Positions 26,157 to 35,022 of a stretch of 64,000 nucleotides of DNA are shown here, piece after piece (position 1 is the stretch's first letter; each line of letters begins with the position of its first letter). Below the pieces are notes generated by a model that had not been told where the DNA came from, did not search any database, and worked only from the letters and a program-made list of their open reading frames with translations. A program made the translations under genes and the position numbers. This stretch comes from an uncultured Blautia sp. (GTDB lineage: Bacteria > Bacillota > Clostridia > Lachnospirales > Lachnospiraceae). Location: NCBI GenBank assembly GCA_958367245.1, contig CATXEA010000001.1, positions 62,001 to 126,000 on the forward strand. Direction: 5' to 3'.

Positions 26157-29038
26157 AACAGTTTATAAAGAAAATACGAATAAAACGTACCACTGTACTT
26201 GCTCTGGTTTTTCTTGTTTTATCCTTTGTTCTTGTAAGGCAGCTTTTTGACCTGCAGATTATTCAGGGACAGGATTATATCAGCAAATTCCAGACAAGGA
26301 CGACTAAGAAACGTGTCCTTAAAAGTACGCGTGGAAATATTTACGACAGAAACGGTGAGGAGCTGGCTTCTAATATTTTGTCCTATGCCCTTACCTTCGA
26401 GGATAACGGGACTTATGCAAGCTCCAGAGAACGCAGCCTTTCTCTCAACGGCACTGCCTATCAGGTTATGAAAATTCTTGAGAAGAACGGGGATTCTATT
26501 TCCAGAGATTCTTTTCACATTTTTGTAGATGAAGAGGGGAATTATGCGTTTGACGTGGACGAGGGATTTACTCTGAACCGATTCCGCGCAGATATTTACG
26601 GACATCCCCTGATTGATGATATGACGGAGAAGGAAAGAACGTCAACTGCTGCGCAGATGATGGATCACTTAAAGGGTGAAAAAGGATTTTCCATTGTTCT
26701 TGACGGAGAGAACGCTTACAGTGAGGAGGAGCTGGCTGCCCATAATCTGCCGTCTTCTTTTACTCCTCAGGAGATATTGGATCTTGCAATTATCCGCTAT
26801 GAGCTGAATACAAACAGTTTTAAAAAATATATGCGTGTCACAATTGCCTCAAATGTGAGCGAAGAATCCGTGGCTGCAATTGAAGAGAACAAGACTGCTC
26901 TGCAGGGAATCGATGTTGTGGAGGATTCTATCCGCAAATATGTGGAGGATGAAAGTATGGGACCTATCCTCGGATACACGGGAAAGGCTTCCGCAGAGGA
27001 ACTGGAGGAATTAAGGGAACAAAATCCGAATTACTCTAACGACGCAGTCATTGGAAAAGCGGGAATCGAGCAGTATATGGAGCTTACCCTTCAGGGAACA
27101 GACGGAGAGGAAACAGTGTCTGTTGATAACCTTGGAAAAGTTCTTAAGATTGACGAAAATACGAGACTCAGCCCTGTTGCGGGAAATGATGTATATCTGA
27201 CTCTTGATAAAGACTGGCAGTCGGCTATTTATCAGATTCTGAAGCAGCGTGTGGCTGGTATTCTTCTTTCAAAGCTGGACGCAACAAAGAGCTTTGATTA
27301 TGACAGTGTCACCGATGCGTCCCAGATTCGTATTCCGATTTACGATGTTTACAATGCGCTCGTCGAAAACAGCGTCATTGATATCTCGAAATTTGAGGAA
27401 GAGGATGCCTCTCAGACAGAAAAAAATCTGTACGACAAATTTCAGCAAAAGCAGCAGCAGGTTTTTGATACAATATCAAATAGGCTTACAGGAGACAATC
27501 CTCCTGCCCTTAAAGATGAGGATGCGCAGATACAGGAATATATGACTTATATCTGTGACAATCTGCTTCGGGATACCCTGAAAATCATCTCTAAGGATGC
27601 CATTGATAAGTCTGATGCCACTTATAAGGCATGGACAAAGGACCAGAGCATCAGCCTTAAAGAATATCTGACCTATGCGGCAGGACAGAACTGGATCGAT
27701 ATTTCCAGAATTTCTACGGAAGGAGACTATCTCGATTCTTCAGAAGTTTATCAGGTACTTACCGCCTATATCACGGATTATCTGAAGACAGACAATACGT
27801 TTTCAAAAATCCTTTATAAGTATATGCTTCACGAGGATACGATATCAGGGCAGGAACTCTGTCTTGTCCTCTATGAACAGGGAATTCTTTCCAAAGAGGA
27901 CGGTACTTATGAATCGCTTGCATCCGGAGCTATGGGAGCATATGATTTCATGGTAAATAAAATCTGGTCGCTGGAAATAGAGCCTGCACAGCTTGCGCTG
28001 ATGCCATGTTCCGCTTCAGCAGTAGTCACAGACGTTCATACAGGGGAAGTCCTTGCCTGCGTTTCCTATCCCGGTTATGACAACAATCGTCTGACCAACG
28101 ATATGGATACCGCATATTATGCAAAACTGGCAATGGATTTATCAAGTCCATTCTTTAACAAGGCGACTCAGCAGAAAACTGCGCCGGGTTCCACACTGAA
28201 AATTCTTTCAACGATTGCCGGTATGATGGAAGGCGTGATCGATGACAGTACATATATTGACTGTACAGGAGCCTTCGATCTGGTACAGCCTCCGGTCAAC
28301 TGTTGGAACCGTCAGGGACACGGCGGTCTTGATATCCGCGGTGCAATTGAAGAATCCTGTAACTATTTCTTTAATATGATTGGTTTCCAGTTGGGAAAAC
28401 AGGGAGAAAAATTCTCAGAGACTCAGAGTCTTGGAAAACTGGAACAATATGCAGAAATGATAGGTCTGACCAGCAAGACGGGAATCGAAATTTCTGAGGC
28501 GACGCCGCAGTTTTCTGACTTCGATGCTGTCCGTTCCTATATGGGACAGGGAACTCACGGCTTTACCACCAGCCAGATTGCGCGATATGCTACAACTATC
28601 GCCAACAGCGGCACTGTGTATGACCTGACTCTTTTAGACAGGATTACAAATCCTCAGGGGGATATTCTCAAGGAATACAGCCCTAAGGTTGAGAATACTC
28701 TGGATCTGCCGCAGAATATCTGGGACGACATCCATGACGGTATGTACCGCGTTGTGCAGACTCACAGCCAGTTCAATGGACTTGGCATGGAGGTTGCCGG
28801 CAAAACAGGTACTGCGGAGGTGGATTTGCGCCATCCGAACCACGGTCTTTTCATCGGCTATGCGCCGGCTTCCGAGCCGAAATATGCATTGGCTGTTCGA
28901 ATTGCCAACGGATATTCTTCCGGTAATGCATGTCTGGCAGCTAATGATATTTTTAAATACATGTTTGAATTGGCAGATGAAGAGTCTATCCTTACAGGCG
29001 TTGCGTCCAGTGACAGCAGCGATGTTTCGAATGACTAA
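26141..29038 (+). CDS. mrdA: class B penicillin-binding protein 2 (elongasome transpeptidase)
   Basis: Membrane-anchored D,D-transpeptidase that crosslinks new glycan during side-wall growth with RodA and MreC. Layout: basic cytoplasmic tail, one membrane segment (about 19-38), dimerization domain (RGNIYDRNGEELASN), then the transpeptidase with S684-T-L-K687, S739-C-N and K888-T-G. At 965 residues it is much longer than the usual 600-700. Between LTLDKDW (about 355) and the SAVVTDVHTGEVLA strand (about 625) lie about 270 residues where typical PBP2s have about 35. The insert is hydrophilic and helix-rich. TTG start inside mreD. Confidence 0.93.
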   Translation: MGTKIKQFIKKIRIKRTTVLALVFLVLSFVLVRQLFDLQIIQGQDYISKFQTRTTKKRVLKSTRGNIYDRNGEELASNILSYALTFEDNGTYASSRERSLSLNGTAYQVMKILEKNGDSISRDSFHIFVDEEGNYAFDVDEGFTLNRFRADIYGHPLIDDMTEKERTSTAAQMMDHLKGEKGFSIVLDGENAYSEEELAAHNLPSSFTPQEILDLAIIRYELNTNSFKKYMRVTIASNVSEESVAAIEENKTALQGIDVVEDSIRKYVEDESMGPILGYTGKASAEELEELREQNPNYSNDAVIGKAGIEQYMELTLQGTDGEETVSVDNLGKVLKIDENTRLSPVAGNDVYLTLDKDWQSAIYQILKQRVAGILLSKLDATKSFDYDSVTDASQIRIPIYDVYNALVENSVIDISKFEEEDASQTEKNLYDKFQQKQQQVFDTISNRLTGDNPPALKDEDAQIQEYMTYICDNLLRDTLKIISKDAIDKSDATYKAWTKDQSISLKEYLTYAAGQNWIDISRISTEGDYLDSSEVYQVLTAYITDYLKTDNTFSKILYKYMLHEDTISGQELCLVLYEQGILSKEDGTYESLASGAMGAYDFMVNKIWSLEIEPAQLALMPCSASAVVTDVHTGEVLACVSYPGYDNNRLTNDMDTAYYAKLAMDLSSPFFNKATQQKTAPGSTLKILSTIAGMMEGVIDDSTYIDCTGAFDLVQPPVNCWNRQGHGGLDIRGAIEESCNYFFNMIGFQLGKQGEKFSETQSLGKLEQYAEMIGLTSKTGIEISEATPQFSDFDAVRSYMGQGTHGFTTSQIARYATTIANSGTVYDLTLLDRITNPQGDILKEYSPKVENTLDLPQNIWDDIHDGMYRVVQTHSQFNGLGMEVAGKTGTAEVDLRHPNHGLFIGYAPASEPKYALAVRIANGYSSGNACLAANDIFKYMFELADEESILTGVASSDSSDVSND

Positions 29039-29121
29039 GGCGTGTCCGGGATACGCCCGAAGCTACAGCAAAGAGAATACCAGAAGTCTGGAAGTCATTT
29101 TTAGGAGGAAACAAAGAAACT

Positions 29122-29910
29122 ATGAGTGAAGTCATTGTGATCACATCCGGAAAAGGCGGTGTGGGAAAAACTACTACTGTTGCAAATATCGGAACAGGAC
29201 TTTCCATGCTGGGCAAAAAAGTCGTACTTGTGGATACGGATATAGGGCTTCGAAATCTGGATGTAGTTCTGGGACTTGAAAACAGAATTGTGTACAACCT
29301 TGTGGATGTGGTAAATGGAAGTTGCCGTCTGCGTCAGGCGCTGATCAGAGATAAGCGCCATCCGAATCTTTATCTTCTTCCGTCTGCACAGACGAAGGAT
29401 AAAACAGCAGTTTCTCCGGAACAGATGATTAAGCTTACCGATGATCTGAGAGAAGAGTTTGATTATGTTCTTCTCGACTGTCCTGCAGGAATTGAGCAGG
29501 GCTTCAAAAATGCGATAGCAGGGGCAGATAAGGCGCTTGTGGTGACAACGCCGGAGGTATCCGCCATCCGTGATGCAGACCGTATCATCGGCCTTCTGGA
29601 AGCCAATGAAATCCGTGATATACACCTGATCATCAATCGCCTGCGGCCTGAAATGATTGCAAGAGGAGATATGATGTCAGTGGATGATGTGATTGAGATA
29701 CTGGCTGTAGACCTGATTGGAACGCTTCTTGATGACGAACAGATTGTGATAGCGGCTAATCAGGGCGACCCTCTTTCGGGAAAAAATTCCCAGGCTGAGG
29801 AAGAATATAAAAATATTTGCCGTCGTCTTATGGGTGAAAAGATTCCCTTTGTAAGTATAAGACAGAAAAAAGGTTTTTTGCGCAGACTCGGTAATATATT
29901 TAAAAACTAA
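29122..29910 (+). CDS. minD: septum site-determining ATPase MinD
   Basis: Membrane-cycling ParA-type ATPase that positions the division septum. The deviant Walker A is SGKGGVGKTT at about 9-18, VLLDCPAG near 115 is the switch, and the C-terminus ends in a basic amphipathic helix (GFLRRLGNIFKN) that binds the membrane. 262 residues. A minE follows at once, but no minC is found upstream, where PBP2 sits instead. Confidence 0.95.
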   Translation: MSEVIVITSGKGGVGKTTTVANIGTGLSMLGKKVVLVDTDIGLRNLDVVLGLENRIVYNLVDVVNGSCRLRQALIRDKRHPNLYLLPSAQTKDKTAVSPEQMIKLTDDLREEFDYVLLDCPAGIEQGFKNAIAGADKALVVTTPEVSAIRDADRIIGLLEANEIRDIHLIINRLRPEMIARGDMMSVDDVIEILAVDLIGTLLDDEQIVIAANQGDPLSGKNSQAEEEYKNICRRLMGEKIPFVSIRQKKGFLRRLGNIFKN

Positions 29911-29935
29911 GCATTATCATAAGGAGGGAATCGGA

Positions 29936-30178
29936 ATGAAAACCTTTTTCCGTGATAAGAACCGTTCAGCAGGATATGCGCGGGACAGAATGAAGCTCCT
30001 CCTCATATCCGAACGGATTGACTGCTCTCCGCAAATGATAAAACAGTTAAGAAACGACATGATACATACCGCAAAAAAATACCTTACCATTGAGGAAGAC
30101 AAGGTGATGCTGGAGGTGACGCAGGAGCCGTCTGTAGTTCACGCTTACATCCCTGTCCGAAATAAAAAGGAACGATAG
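29936..30178 (+). CDS. minE: cell division topological specificity factor MinE
   Basis: MinE stimulates MinD ATPase and confines inhibition to the poles. The N-terminal anti-MinCD segment (AGYARDRMKLLLISERI) and the C-terminal topological-specificity part (VTQEPSVVHAYIPVR) are both recognisable in the 80 residues. GGAGGG lies seven bases before the ATG; gap of 25 bases after minD. Presence of MinE rather than only DivIVA is common in Clostridia. Confidence 0.92.
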   Translation: MKTFFRDKNRSAGYARDRMKLLLISERIDCSPQMIKQLRNDMIHTAKKYLTIEEDKVMLEVTQEPSVVHAYIPVRNKKER

Positions 30179-30182
30179 ACTT

Positions 30183-31343
30183 ATGATAAAGCAGTACAAA
30201 TTACGATTTTATAATTTCAGGCTGGTGCTGTTTCTGCTGGCGATCAGTATGATAGGGGTTACCCTTGTAGGAACAGCAGCGCCGGATTTGAAGAACAAGC
30301 AGTTCGCAGGAGTGATTCTGGGACTTATCGTTATGACAGTTCTGTCGCTTATGGATTATTCCTGGATTATGAATTTCCAGTGGATTATGTACTTTGGAAA
30401 TATTGTCATGCTTCTTGGCGTTCGTCTTCTGGGAGACAGCGCCAATGGAGCAGCCCGCTGGATTTCCATCGGCGGATTCCGTTTCCAGCCGACAGAGCTG
30501 TCAAAAATTATTATCATCCTCTTTTTTGCCAAATTTTTTATGGACCATGAGGAGGACTTAAATACACCTAAGACGATTGTGAAATCGGCAGTGCTTCTCG
30601 CAGTGCCCCTGTTCCTTATTCTGGAACAGCCGGATCTTAAAAATACGATTACTGTTACTATTATTTTCTGTATTCTCATCTACATTGCAGGATTAAGCTA
30701 TAAGATTATCGGCGGAGTAATCCTCATTGCAGTACCGCTGCTGGTTATCTTTTTGTCCATAGTGGTACAGCCGGACCAGAAGCTTCTGAAAGATTATCAG
30801 AGGAACCGTATCATGTCTTTCCTCTATCCTGAGAACGAGGAATACAGCGATGATATTGAACAGCAGAACAACTCCAAGACAGCCATCGCTTCAGGCGAAC
30901 TTGTCGGCAAAAAGTTAAGCGGCAATACAGAAGCTGCGTCTGTAAATAAAGGTAACTTCGTAGCCGAAAACCAGACGGACTTTATCTTTGCAGTGGCAGG
31001 AGAGGAGTACGGTTTTCTGGGATGCTGTACGATTGTCATTTTGCATCTTCTGATTTCCATAGAGTGCATCCGTATGAGCCTTCGGGCAAAGGATTTGTCC
31101 GGAAAAATTCTGTGCTGCGGAATGGGGAGTCTTGTGGCATTCCAGAGCTTTCTTAATATCTGTGTTGCCACCGGAATTGCGCCAAACACAGGAACGCCGC
31201 TTCCATTCGTAAGTTATGGTCTTACCTCTCTGGTCAGCCTGTACATCGGTATGGGATTTGTGCTTAACGTAGGACTTCAGAGCAGCGCTTATAATAAGGA
31301 ACTTAAGAAAAAAGAAATTGATAAGAAAGAGGAATACTTATGA
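30183..31343 (+). CDS. rodA: SEDS glycan polymerase RodA
   Basis: SEDS-family peptidoglycan glycosyltransferase with about ten membrane segments, 386 residues. Family blocks present: GANGAARWI-like region (here DSANGAARWISIGGFRFQPTE), EQPDLKNT, VAENQTDFIFAVAGEEYGF and TGTPLPFVSYGLTSL. Its place four bases after minE and downstream of the PBP2 gene argues for RodA rather than FtsW or SpoVE. It is coupled to the carboxypeptidase gene (overlap of four bases). Confidence 0.93.
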   Translation: MIKQYKLRFYNFRLVLFLLAISMIGVTLVGTAAPDLKNKQFAGVILGLIVMTVLSLMDYSWIMNFQWIMYFGNIVMLLGVRLLGDSANGAARWISIGGFRFQPTELSKIIIILFFAKFFMDHEEDLNTPKTIVKSAVLLAVPLFLILEQPDLKNTITVTIIFCILIYIAGLSYKIIGGVILIAVPLLVIFLSIVVQPDQKLLKDYQRNRIMSFLYPENEEYSDDIEQQNNSKTAIASGELVGKKLSGNTEAASVNKGNFVAENQTDFIFAVAGEEYGFLGCCTIVILHLLISIECIRMSLRAKDLSGKILCCGMGSLVAFQSFLNICVATGIAPNTGTPLPFVSYGLTSLVSLYIGMGFVLNVGLQSSAYNKELKKKEIDKKEEYL

Positions 31344-32425
31344 CATCACCAAAAAAGAATCCTGCCGGAAACAGACCGGAACCATCAAGGGCAGCTATCC
31401 GCAGAGAAATCAGGAGACGCAGGCAGCGCAGAAAAAAGATTATCGCTTCTGTCCTGTTGGCGGTTCTTGTGATTGTTTTTGGAGCAGGAGCAGGGTTTCT
31501 TGTATTTACCATGAAGGGAGGCACCTTCTCGAAGCCTCTTCAGCCCTATGATTCATCTGTAGAATTTGACAATGTACTTGCTTCCAGAGAGAAGCAGAAA
31601 GCGAAAGGCTTTGCCGCAGACTTATGTATTGCAAAGGGAGATGAAACTCTGGATAATGTTTCTCTGGAGTCCGGACAGTCCGGCATTCTTTTCGACCTGA
31701 GCAATAAAAAGGTACTCTATGCAAATGGGGCATATAACAGGATTTATCCTGCAAGTATCACAAAGATTATGACAGCCATGCTTGCCTTCAAGAACGGCAA
31801 TATGGATGAGACAGTGACTATTTCTGAGGAAAATGTCACACTGGAAGAGGGATCTCAGGTATGTGGTTTCCGTCCGGGAGACAGAGTTACCTTAAATCAG
31901 CTTGTACACTGTCTTCTTGTTTATTCCGGAAATGACGCAGCCTCTGCAATCGCCGAATATATCGGCGGAACTACCTCCAGTTTCGTTGAGATGATGAACA
32001 GCTATGCTGCGCAGCTTGGATGTACAGGAACGCATTTTACAAATCCTCACGGACTTCAGGATGAAAACCACTATACAACGCCTTACGACATCTATTTAAT
32101 GCTCAATGAGGCTTTGAAATACCCTCAGTTTACAGAGATTACACAGATGCCGTCTTATACGGTCACTTATACAAATACAGACGGATACGAGGTCAGCACG
32201 ACTCTGGAGGCAACAGACCACTACCTTACAGGAGAAGCAACTGCGCCTAAGGATGTCACAATTCTCGGTGGAAAGACAGGTACTACAAGCGCTGCCGGAA
32301 ACTGTCTGGCTATTCTGACGCAGAACGCCTATGGCAAGCCCTTCGTTTCCATTGTAACAGGAGCGGCAACGAAAGAGCTTCTGTATCAGGAAATGAACTC
32401 CCTTCTGCAGAATATTAACGGATAA
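31340..32425 (+). CDS. D-alanyl-D-alanine carboxypeptidase (serine-type, S11)
   Basis: Trims the terminal D-Ala from peptidoglycan stem peptides, limiting crosslinking. Very basic N-terminus (RREIRRRRQRRKK) then a single membrane anchor (about 33-55). The active-site triad is S-I-T-K in PASITKIMTA, S-G-N in YSGNDAAS and K-T-G in GGKTGTTSA. 361 residues; the C-terminal PBP5-like beta domain is short or absent. The N-terminal rather than C-terminal membrane anchor differs from the classic DacA. Start overlaps the rodA stop (ATGA). Confidence 0.93.
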   Translation: MTSPKKNPAGNRPEPSRAAIRREIRRRRQRRKKIIASVLLAVLVIVFGAGAGFLVFTMKGGTFSKPLQPYDSSVEFDNVLASREKQKAKGFAADLCIAKGDETLDNVSLESGQSGILFDLSNKKVLYANGAYNRIYPASITKIMTAMLAFKNGNMDETVTISEENVTLEEGSQVCGFRPGDRVTLNQLVHCLLVYSGNDAASAIAEYIGGTTSSFVEMMNSYAAQLGCTGTHFTNPHGLQDENHYTTPYDIYLMLNEALKYPQFTEITQMPSYTVTYTNTDGYEVSTTLEATDHYLTGEATAPKDVTILGGKTGTTSAAGNCLAILTQNAYGKPFVSIVTGAATKELLYQEMNSLLQNING

Positions 32426-32454
32426 AATGAAACAGAAAGAGAGGAGGATATCAG

Positions 32455-32925
32455 ATGGATTATAAAAATCAGGAAGAACAGATTGAGGAAATTATTTCTT
32501 ATTATCAGAAACAGCCGCAGGAACAGGAGAATTACCGCGCCATGCTTGAAGAACTTCAGGAAGTACTGGGATTTTTGTCCCAGTCTGTTCTGGAGAGAGC
32601 TGCCAAAGCTTTGGGGATAAAAGTAACGGTTTTAAATTGTCTGGTAAAGTTTTCTTCTGCTTTGAAGCTTGCGCCCTATCAGCATAAGATTGTTGCATGT
32701 ACAGGGGAGAGATGCGGAAAAAAAGACAGTCTTTCTCTTTTACAGTTATTAAAAGATGAACTTAAGACAGACAAGGACGGGTTGTCTTATGACAAAAAGA
32801 TTCTTCTCGTCACACAGAACTGCCTGAAAAACTGCAAAACCTCTCCTAATCTTATGATAGACGGAGAAATCTGTCCCCATATGACAAAGGAACGTCTTAT
32901 GGGGATTTTAAATAATTTAAAATAA
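32455..32925 (+). CDS. NuoE-like thioredoxin-fold [2Fe-2S] protein
   Basis: Small (156 residues) protein of the NuoE/HoxE [2Fe-2S] ferredoxin family. The cluster ligands fit ACTGERCG (Cys spaced by four) and QNCLKNC (Cys spaced by three), the NuoE pattern. The preceding N-terminal helical part is also NuoE-like (QEVLGFLSQSVL). Partner subunits NuoF/HydB are not encoded nearby, so it is an orphan. GGAGGAT lies before the ATG. Function unclear; it may donate electrons to a distant complex or have lost that role. Confidence 0.8.
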   Translation: MDYKNQEEQIEEIISYYQKQPQEQENYRAMLEELQEVLGFLSQSVLERAAKALGIKVTVLNCLVKFSSALKLAPYQHKIVACTGERCGKKDSLSLLQLLKDELKTDKDGLSYDKKILLVTQNCLKNCKTSPNLMIDGEICPHMTKERLMGILNNLK

Positions 32926-32946
32926 CAAATGAAAAGGATTTATTAA

Positions 32947-34056
32947 ATGAAAAAATTCGGGAAATTTATACGTGGAAAAGCTTTTGCAGGATTGTTTTCG
33001 CTGTTTTCCCTGCTTTCGGTTTTCTATGTGTCCAATCGGATAGGCAGACTGTCAAAAAGCTTTTTTTCTTATGACTGCAGTATGGTGATACTGGCAGTTT
33101 TGGCAGTGTTCATGGGATATATGCTCGTATATATCCGAACATCCGGAGAAAAGAAACAGACAAGAAACCTATATGAAGCATGCAGCGTTGTCTTATGTTT
33201 TCTGCTTTATCTTGTTATTTTTTTATGGGTATATGACATTGCGGATATGCTGCTGGCAATCCGGCAGGACAGATTCTATATTATCCCTGTCATTTGCTCG
33301 GTTGTTCTTACCTTTTATGGCTTTATACACGCAAAAAAGCTCTTTATCAGGGAATATGACGTTTGTCTGAATCTGGCAGGAAAGGAACGGAAAATCGTGC
33401 TTCTGAGCGATATTCATGTAGGTTCTTTTGTGGATTTTGACCAGTTAAATAAAATTGTAGAAACTGTTAATGCAGTTTCGGCAGACATGATTCTTATTGC
33501 AGGAGATCTTTTTGATGTGGAAGCTTTCGAATATTGCGATAAGCCTAAAATTGCAGAAATACTGCGCAGGTTAAATCCACATGGAAAAATCTATGCAGCT
33601 CTTGGAAACCATGACCCTGAATCTGCTTCCGGTAAAATGCAAAAGTTTTATCAGGATGCAGATATCCGGCTTTTGGTTGACGAAGCTGCCTTTACAGAGG
33701 ATTTTCTGGTGATAGGAAGAGATGATGTAACAACGAATCCCGGGCGAAAAAACCTCAGGGAGATTATGGGAATGACAAAAGAGGAGAAAAAGCCCTGTAT
33801 TGTTATCGACCATAACCCGTTGGGAATCAAAGAAGCAGAGGAGGAGCAGGCTGATCTGATTTTGTGTGGGCACACCCACAGAGGCCAGTTTTTTCCTGCC
33901 AATGTTTTCACCAGACTTGCTTACGGAAAACAGGGTTACTACGGTTATTTTAAAAATGGCAGCACACAAAGCATTGTTTCCTCCGGCGCAGGATATTTTC
34001 AGATGCCTATGCGTATAGGAAGCAACAGTGAAATTGTTGTTTTGCATATAAAATAA
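32947..34056 (+). CDS. membrane metallophosphoesterase
   Basis: Calcineurin-like phosphoesterase, 369 residues. The N-terminus (about 8-125) has four membrane segments, followed by the catalytic domain. Metal ligands: SDIHVG (D-x-H), AGDLFD (GDxxD), GNHDPE (GNHD) and CGHTHRGQF (GHxH). Bacterial relatives of the YkuE type act at the membrane or cell surface; the substrate here is unknown. AAAGGA precedes the ATG. Stop is followed by a candidate structured RNA. Confidence 0.88.
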   Translation: MKKFGKFIRGKAFAGLFSLFSLLSVFYVSNRIGRLSKSFFSYDCSMVILAVLAVFMGYMLVYIRTSGEKKQTRNLYEACSVVLCFLLYLVIFLWVYDIADMLLAIRQDRFYIIPVICSVVLTFYGFIHAKKLFIREYDVCLNLAGKERKIVLLSDIHVGSFVDFDQLNKIVETVNAVSADMILIAGDLFDVEAFEYCDKPKIAEILRRLNPHGKIYAALGNHDPESASGKMQKFYQDADIRLLVDEAAFTEDFLVIGRDDVTTNPGRKNLREIMGMTKEEKKPCIVIDHNPLGIKEAEEEQADLILCGHTHRGQFFPANVFTRLAYGKQGYYGYFKNGSTQSIVSSGAGYFQMPMRIGSNSEIVVLHIK

Positions 34057-34061
34057 GTACA

Positions 34062-34210
34062 GGCAGACGATAAGCAGGTGTAGTTTGCCACTATATTTGC
34101 AAATGGCTGGACGGAGATAAGTAACCGGCAATCAGCCTATGGGGATAAGCCTTCCCATTGCCAGAATTAGGAATAGAAAAAGCCACGAGCTTGCTCCTCG
34201 TGGCTTTTTT
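34062..34210 (+). ncRNA. candidate structured RNA with three GATAAG motifs
   Basis: A 420-base gap with no coding signal begins with three possible hairpins. Stem GGCAGAC/GTTTGCC (34062-34068, 34083-34089) loops GATAAG; GGCTG/CAGCC (34105-34109, 34133-34137) with inner CGG/CCG loops AGATAAG; TGGGGA/TTCCCA (34140-34145, 34152-34157) loops TAAGCC next to GGATAAG. An alternative stem GGCAAT/ATTGCC (34127-34132, 34157-34162) would exclude parts of the second. The region ends in a strong terminator. It matches no RNA family I recognise and could instead be the 3' UTR of the preceding gene. Confidence 0.45.
34177..34210 (+). terminator. strong rho-independent terminator
   Basis: AGCCACGAG / CTCGTGGCT perfect 9-bp stem preceded by five As and followed by six Ts. 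Confidence 0.92.
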
Positions 34211-34382
34211 GTTGCCCATATGGACACTTTATAGCTTTTTGCCTATTGGCATTATAGCATATGTGGATTTTGATTGCAATATGCATTTCTGATTTTCAGG
34301 ATATGAATTTGGAATCAATTTCCTGTAAAAATAGGTGTTTTAACAGTCTATGCAAAATCATACAAAAAGTTTAAATTTTCAC

Positions 34383-34411
34383 TTGTATTTTTTGATAAAA
34401 TGCACTATAAT
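34383..34411 (+). promoter_or_regulatory. strong promoter for P-loop gene
   Basis: TTGTAT (34383-34388), 17-base spacer, perfect TATAAT (34406-34411). Followed by a very AT-rich 5' leader of about 60 bases containing ATATTAATAT and a strong AGGAGG. Confidence 0.75.
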
Positions 34412-34477
34412 AATAAGCACATTAATTAATGTTTTTAGTAAATATTAATATTATATGTGTCTAAGGAGGAAAACAGG

Positions 34478-34897
34478 ATGGTTGAACTGATTGTAGGAAA
34501 GAAAGGTAAAGGCAAAACAAAAGTACTGTTAGACAGAGTAAACGGAGCGATCAAAGACGCAAATGGTAATATTGTTTATCTCGACAAGAGCACGAAACAT
34601 ATGTATGAGCTGAACAACAAGGTACGTCTCATTGACGTCTCCGGATTCCCTCTTCAAAATGCAGATGAGTTTGTAGGATTTATCTGTGGTGTTCTTTCTC
34701 AGGACCACGACTTAGAGCAGATTTATCTTGACAGCTTCCTTAAAATTGCGAAGCTGGAGAACGAAGATGTAACAGCTACTCTTGAACAGCTTGAAGCGAT
34801 CGGAACACAGTTCGGTGTTACTTTTGTTATCAGCATGTCCCTGGATAAGGAAGAAATTCCGGCAGCATTCCAGGAGAAAATCAGCGTTGCCTTATAA
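34478..34897 (+). CDS. small P-loop protein of unknown function
   Basis: Protein of 139 residues from the ATG at 34478 (AGGAGG eight bases upstream; a GTG 21 bases earlier would run through the ribosome site). Walker A is GKKGKGKT at 7-14, and a hydrophobic strand ending in Asp (QIYLDS, D85) may be Walker B. No sensor or partner domain is visible. Related Lachnospiraceae proteins are, as I recall, annotated as twitching motility PilT, but no pilus genes are near and there is no secretin-ATPase domain. A good promoter and own terminator suggest high, independent expression. Function unknown. Confidence 0.7.
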   Translation: MVELIVGKKGKGKTKVLLDRVNGAIKDANGNIVYLDKSTKHMYELNNKVRLIDVSGFPLQNADEFVGFICGVLSQDHDLEQIYLDSFLKIAKLENEDVTATLEQLEAIGTQFGVTFVISMSLDKEEIPAAFQEKISVAL

Positions 34898-34973
34898 TGC
34901 CTTAGCATTTATTTATTAATGAATATAGAACGACCTGAATATTTTAGCTGAAAACTACATAATGAAAAGAAAG

Positions 34974-35014
34974 GGGAACCCGCCGTCACCACGATGGCAG
35001 GTTCCCTGTTTTTT
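34974..35014. terminator. bidirectional terminator between converging genes
   Basis: GGGAACC / GGTTCCC (34974-34980, 35000-35006) with inner GCC/GGC. Followed by T6 on the plus strand; on the minus strand the stem runs into a T-rich sequence. It separates the plus P-loop gene from the minus recombinase gene. Confidence 0.85.
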
Positions 35015-35022
35015 CTGCATTT

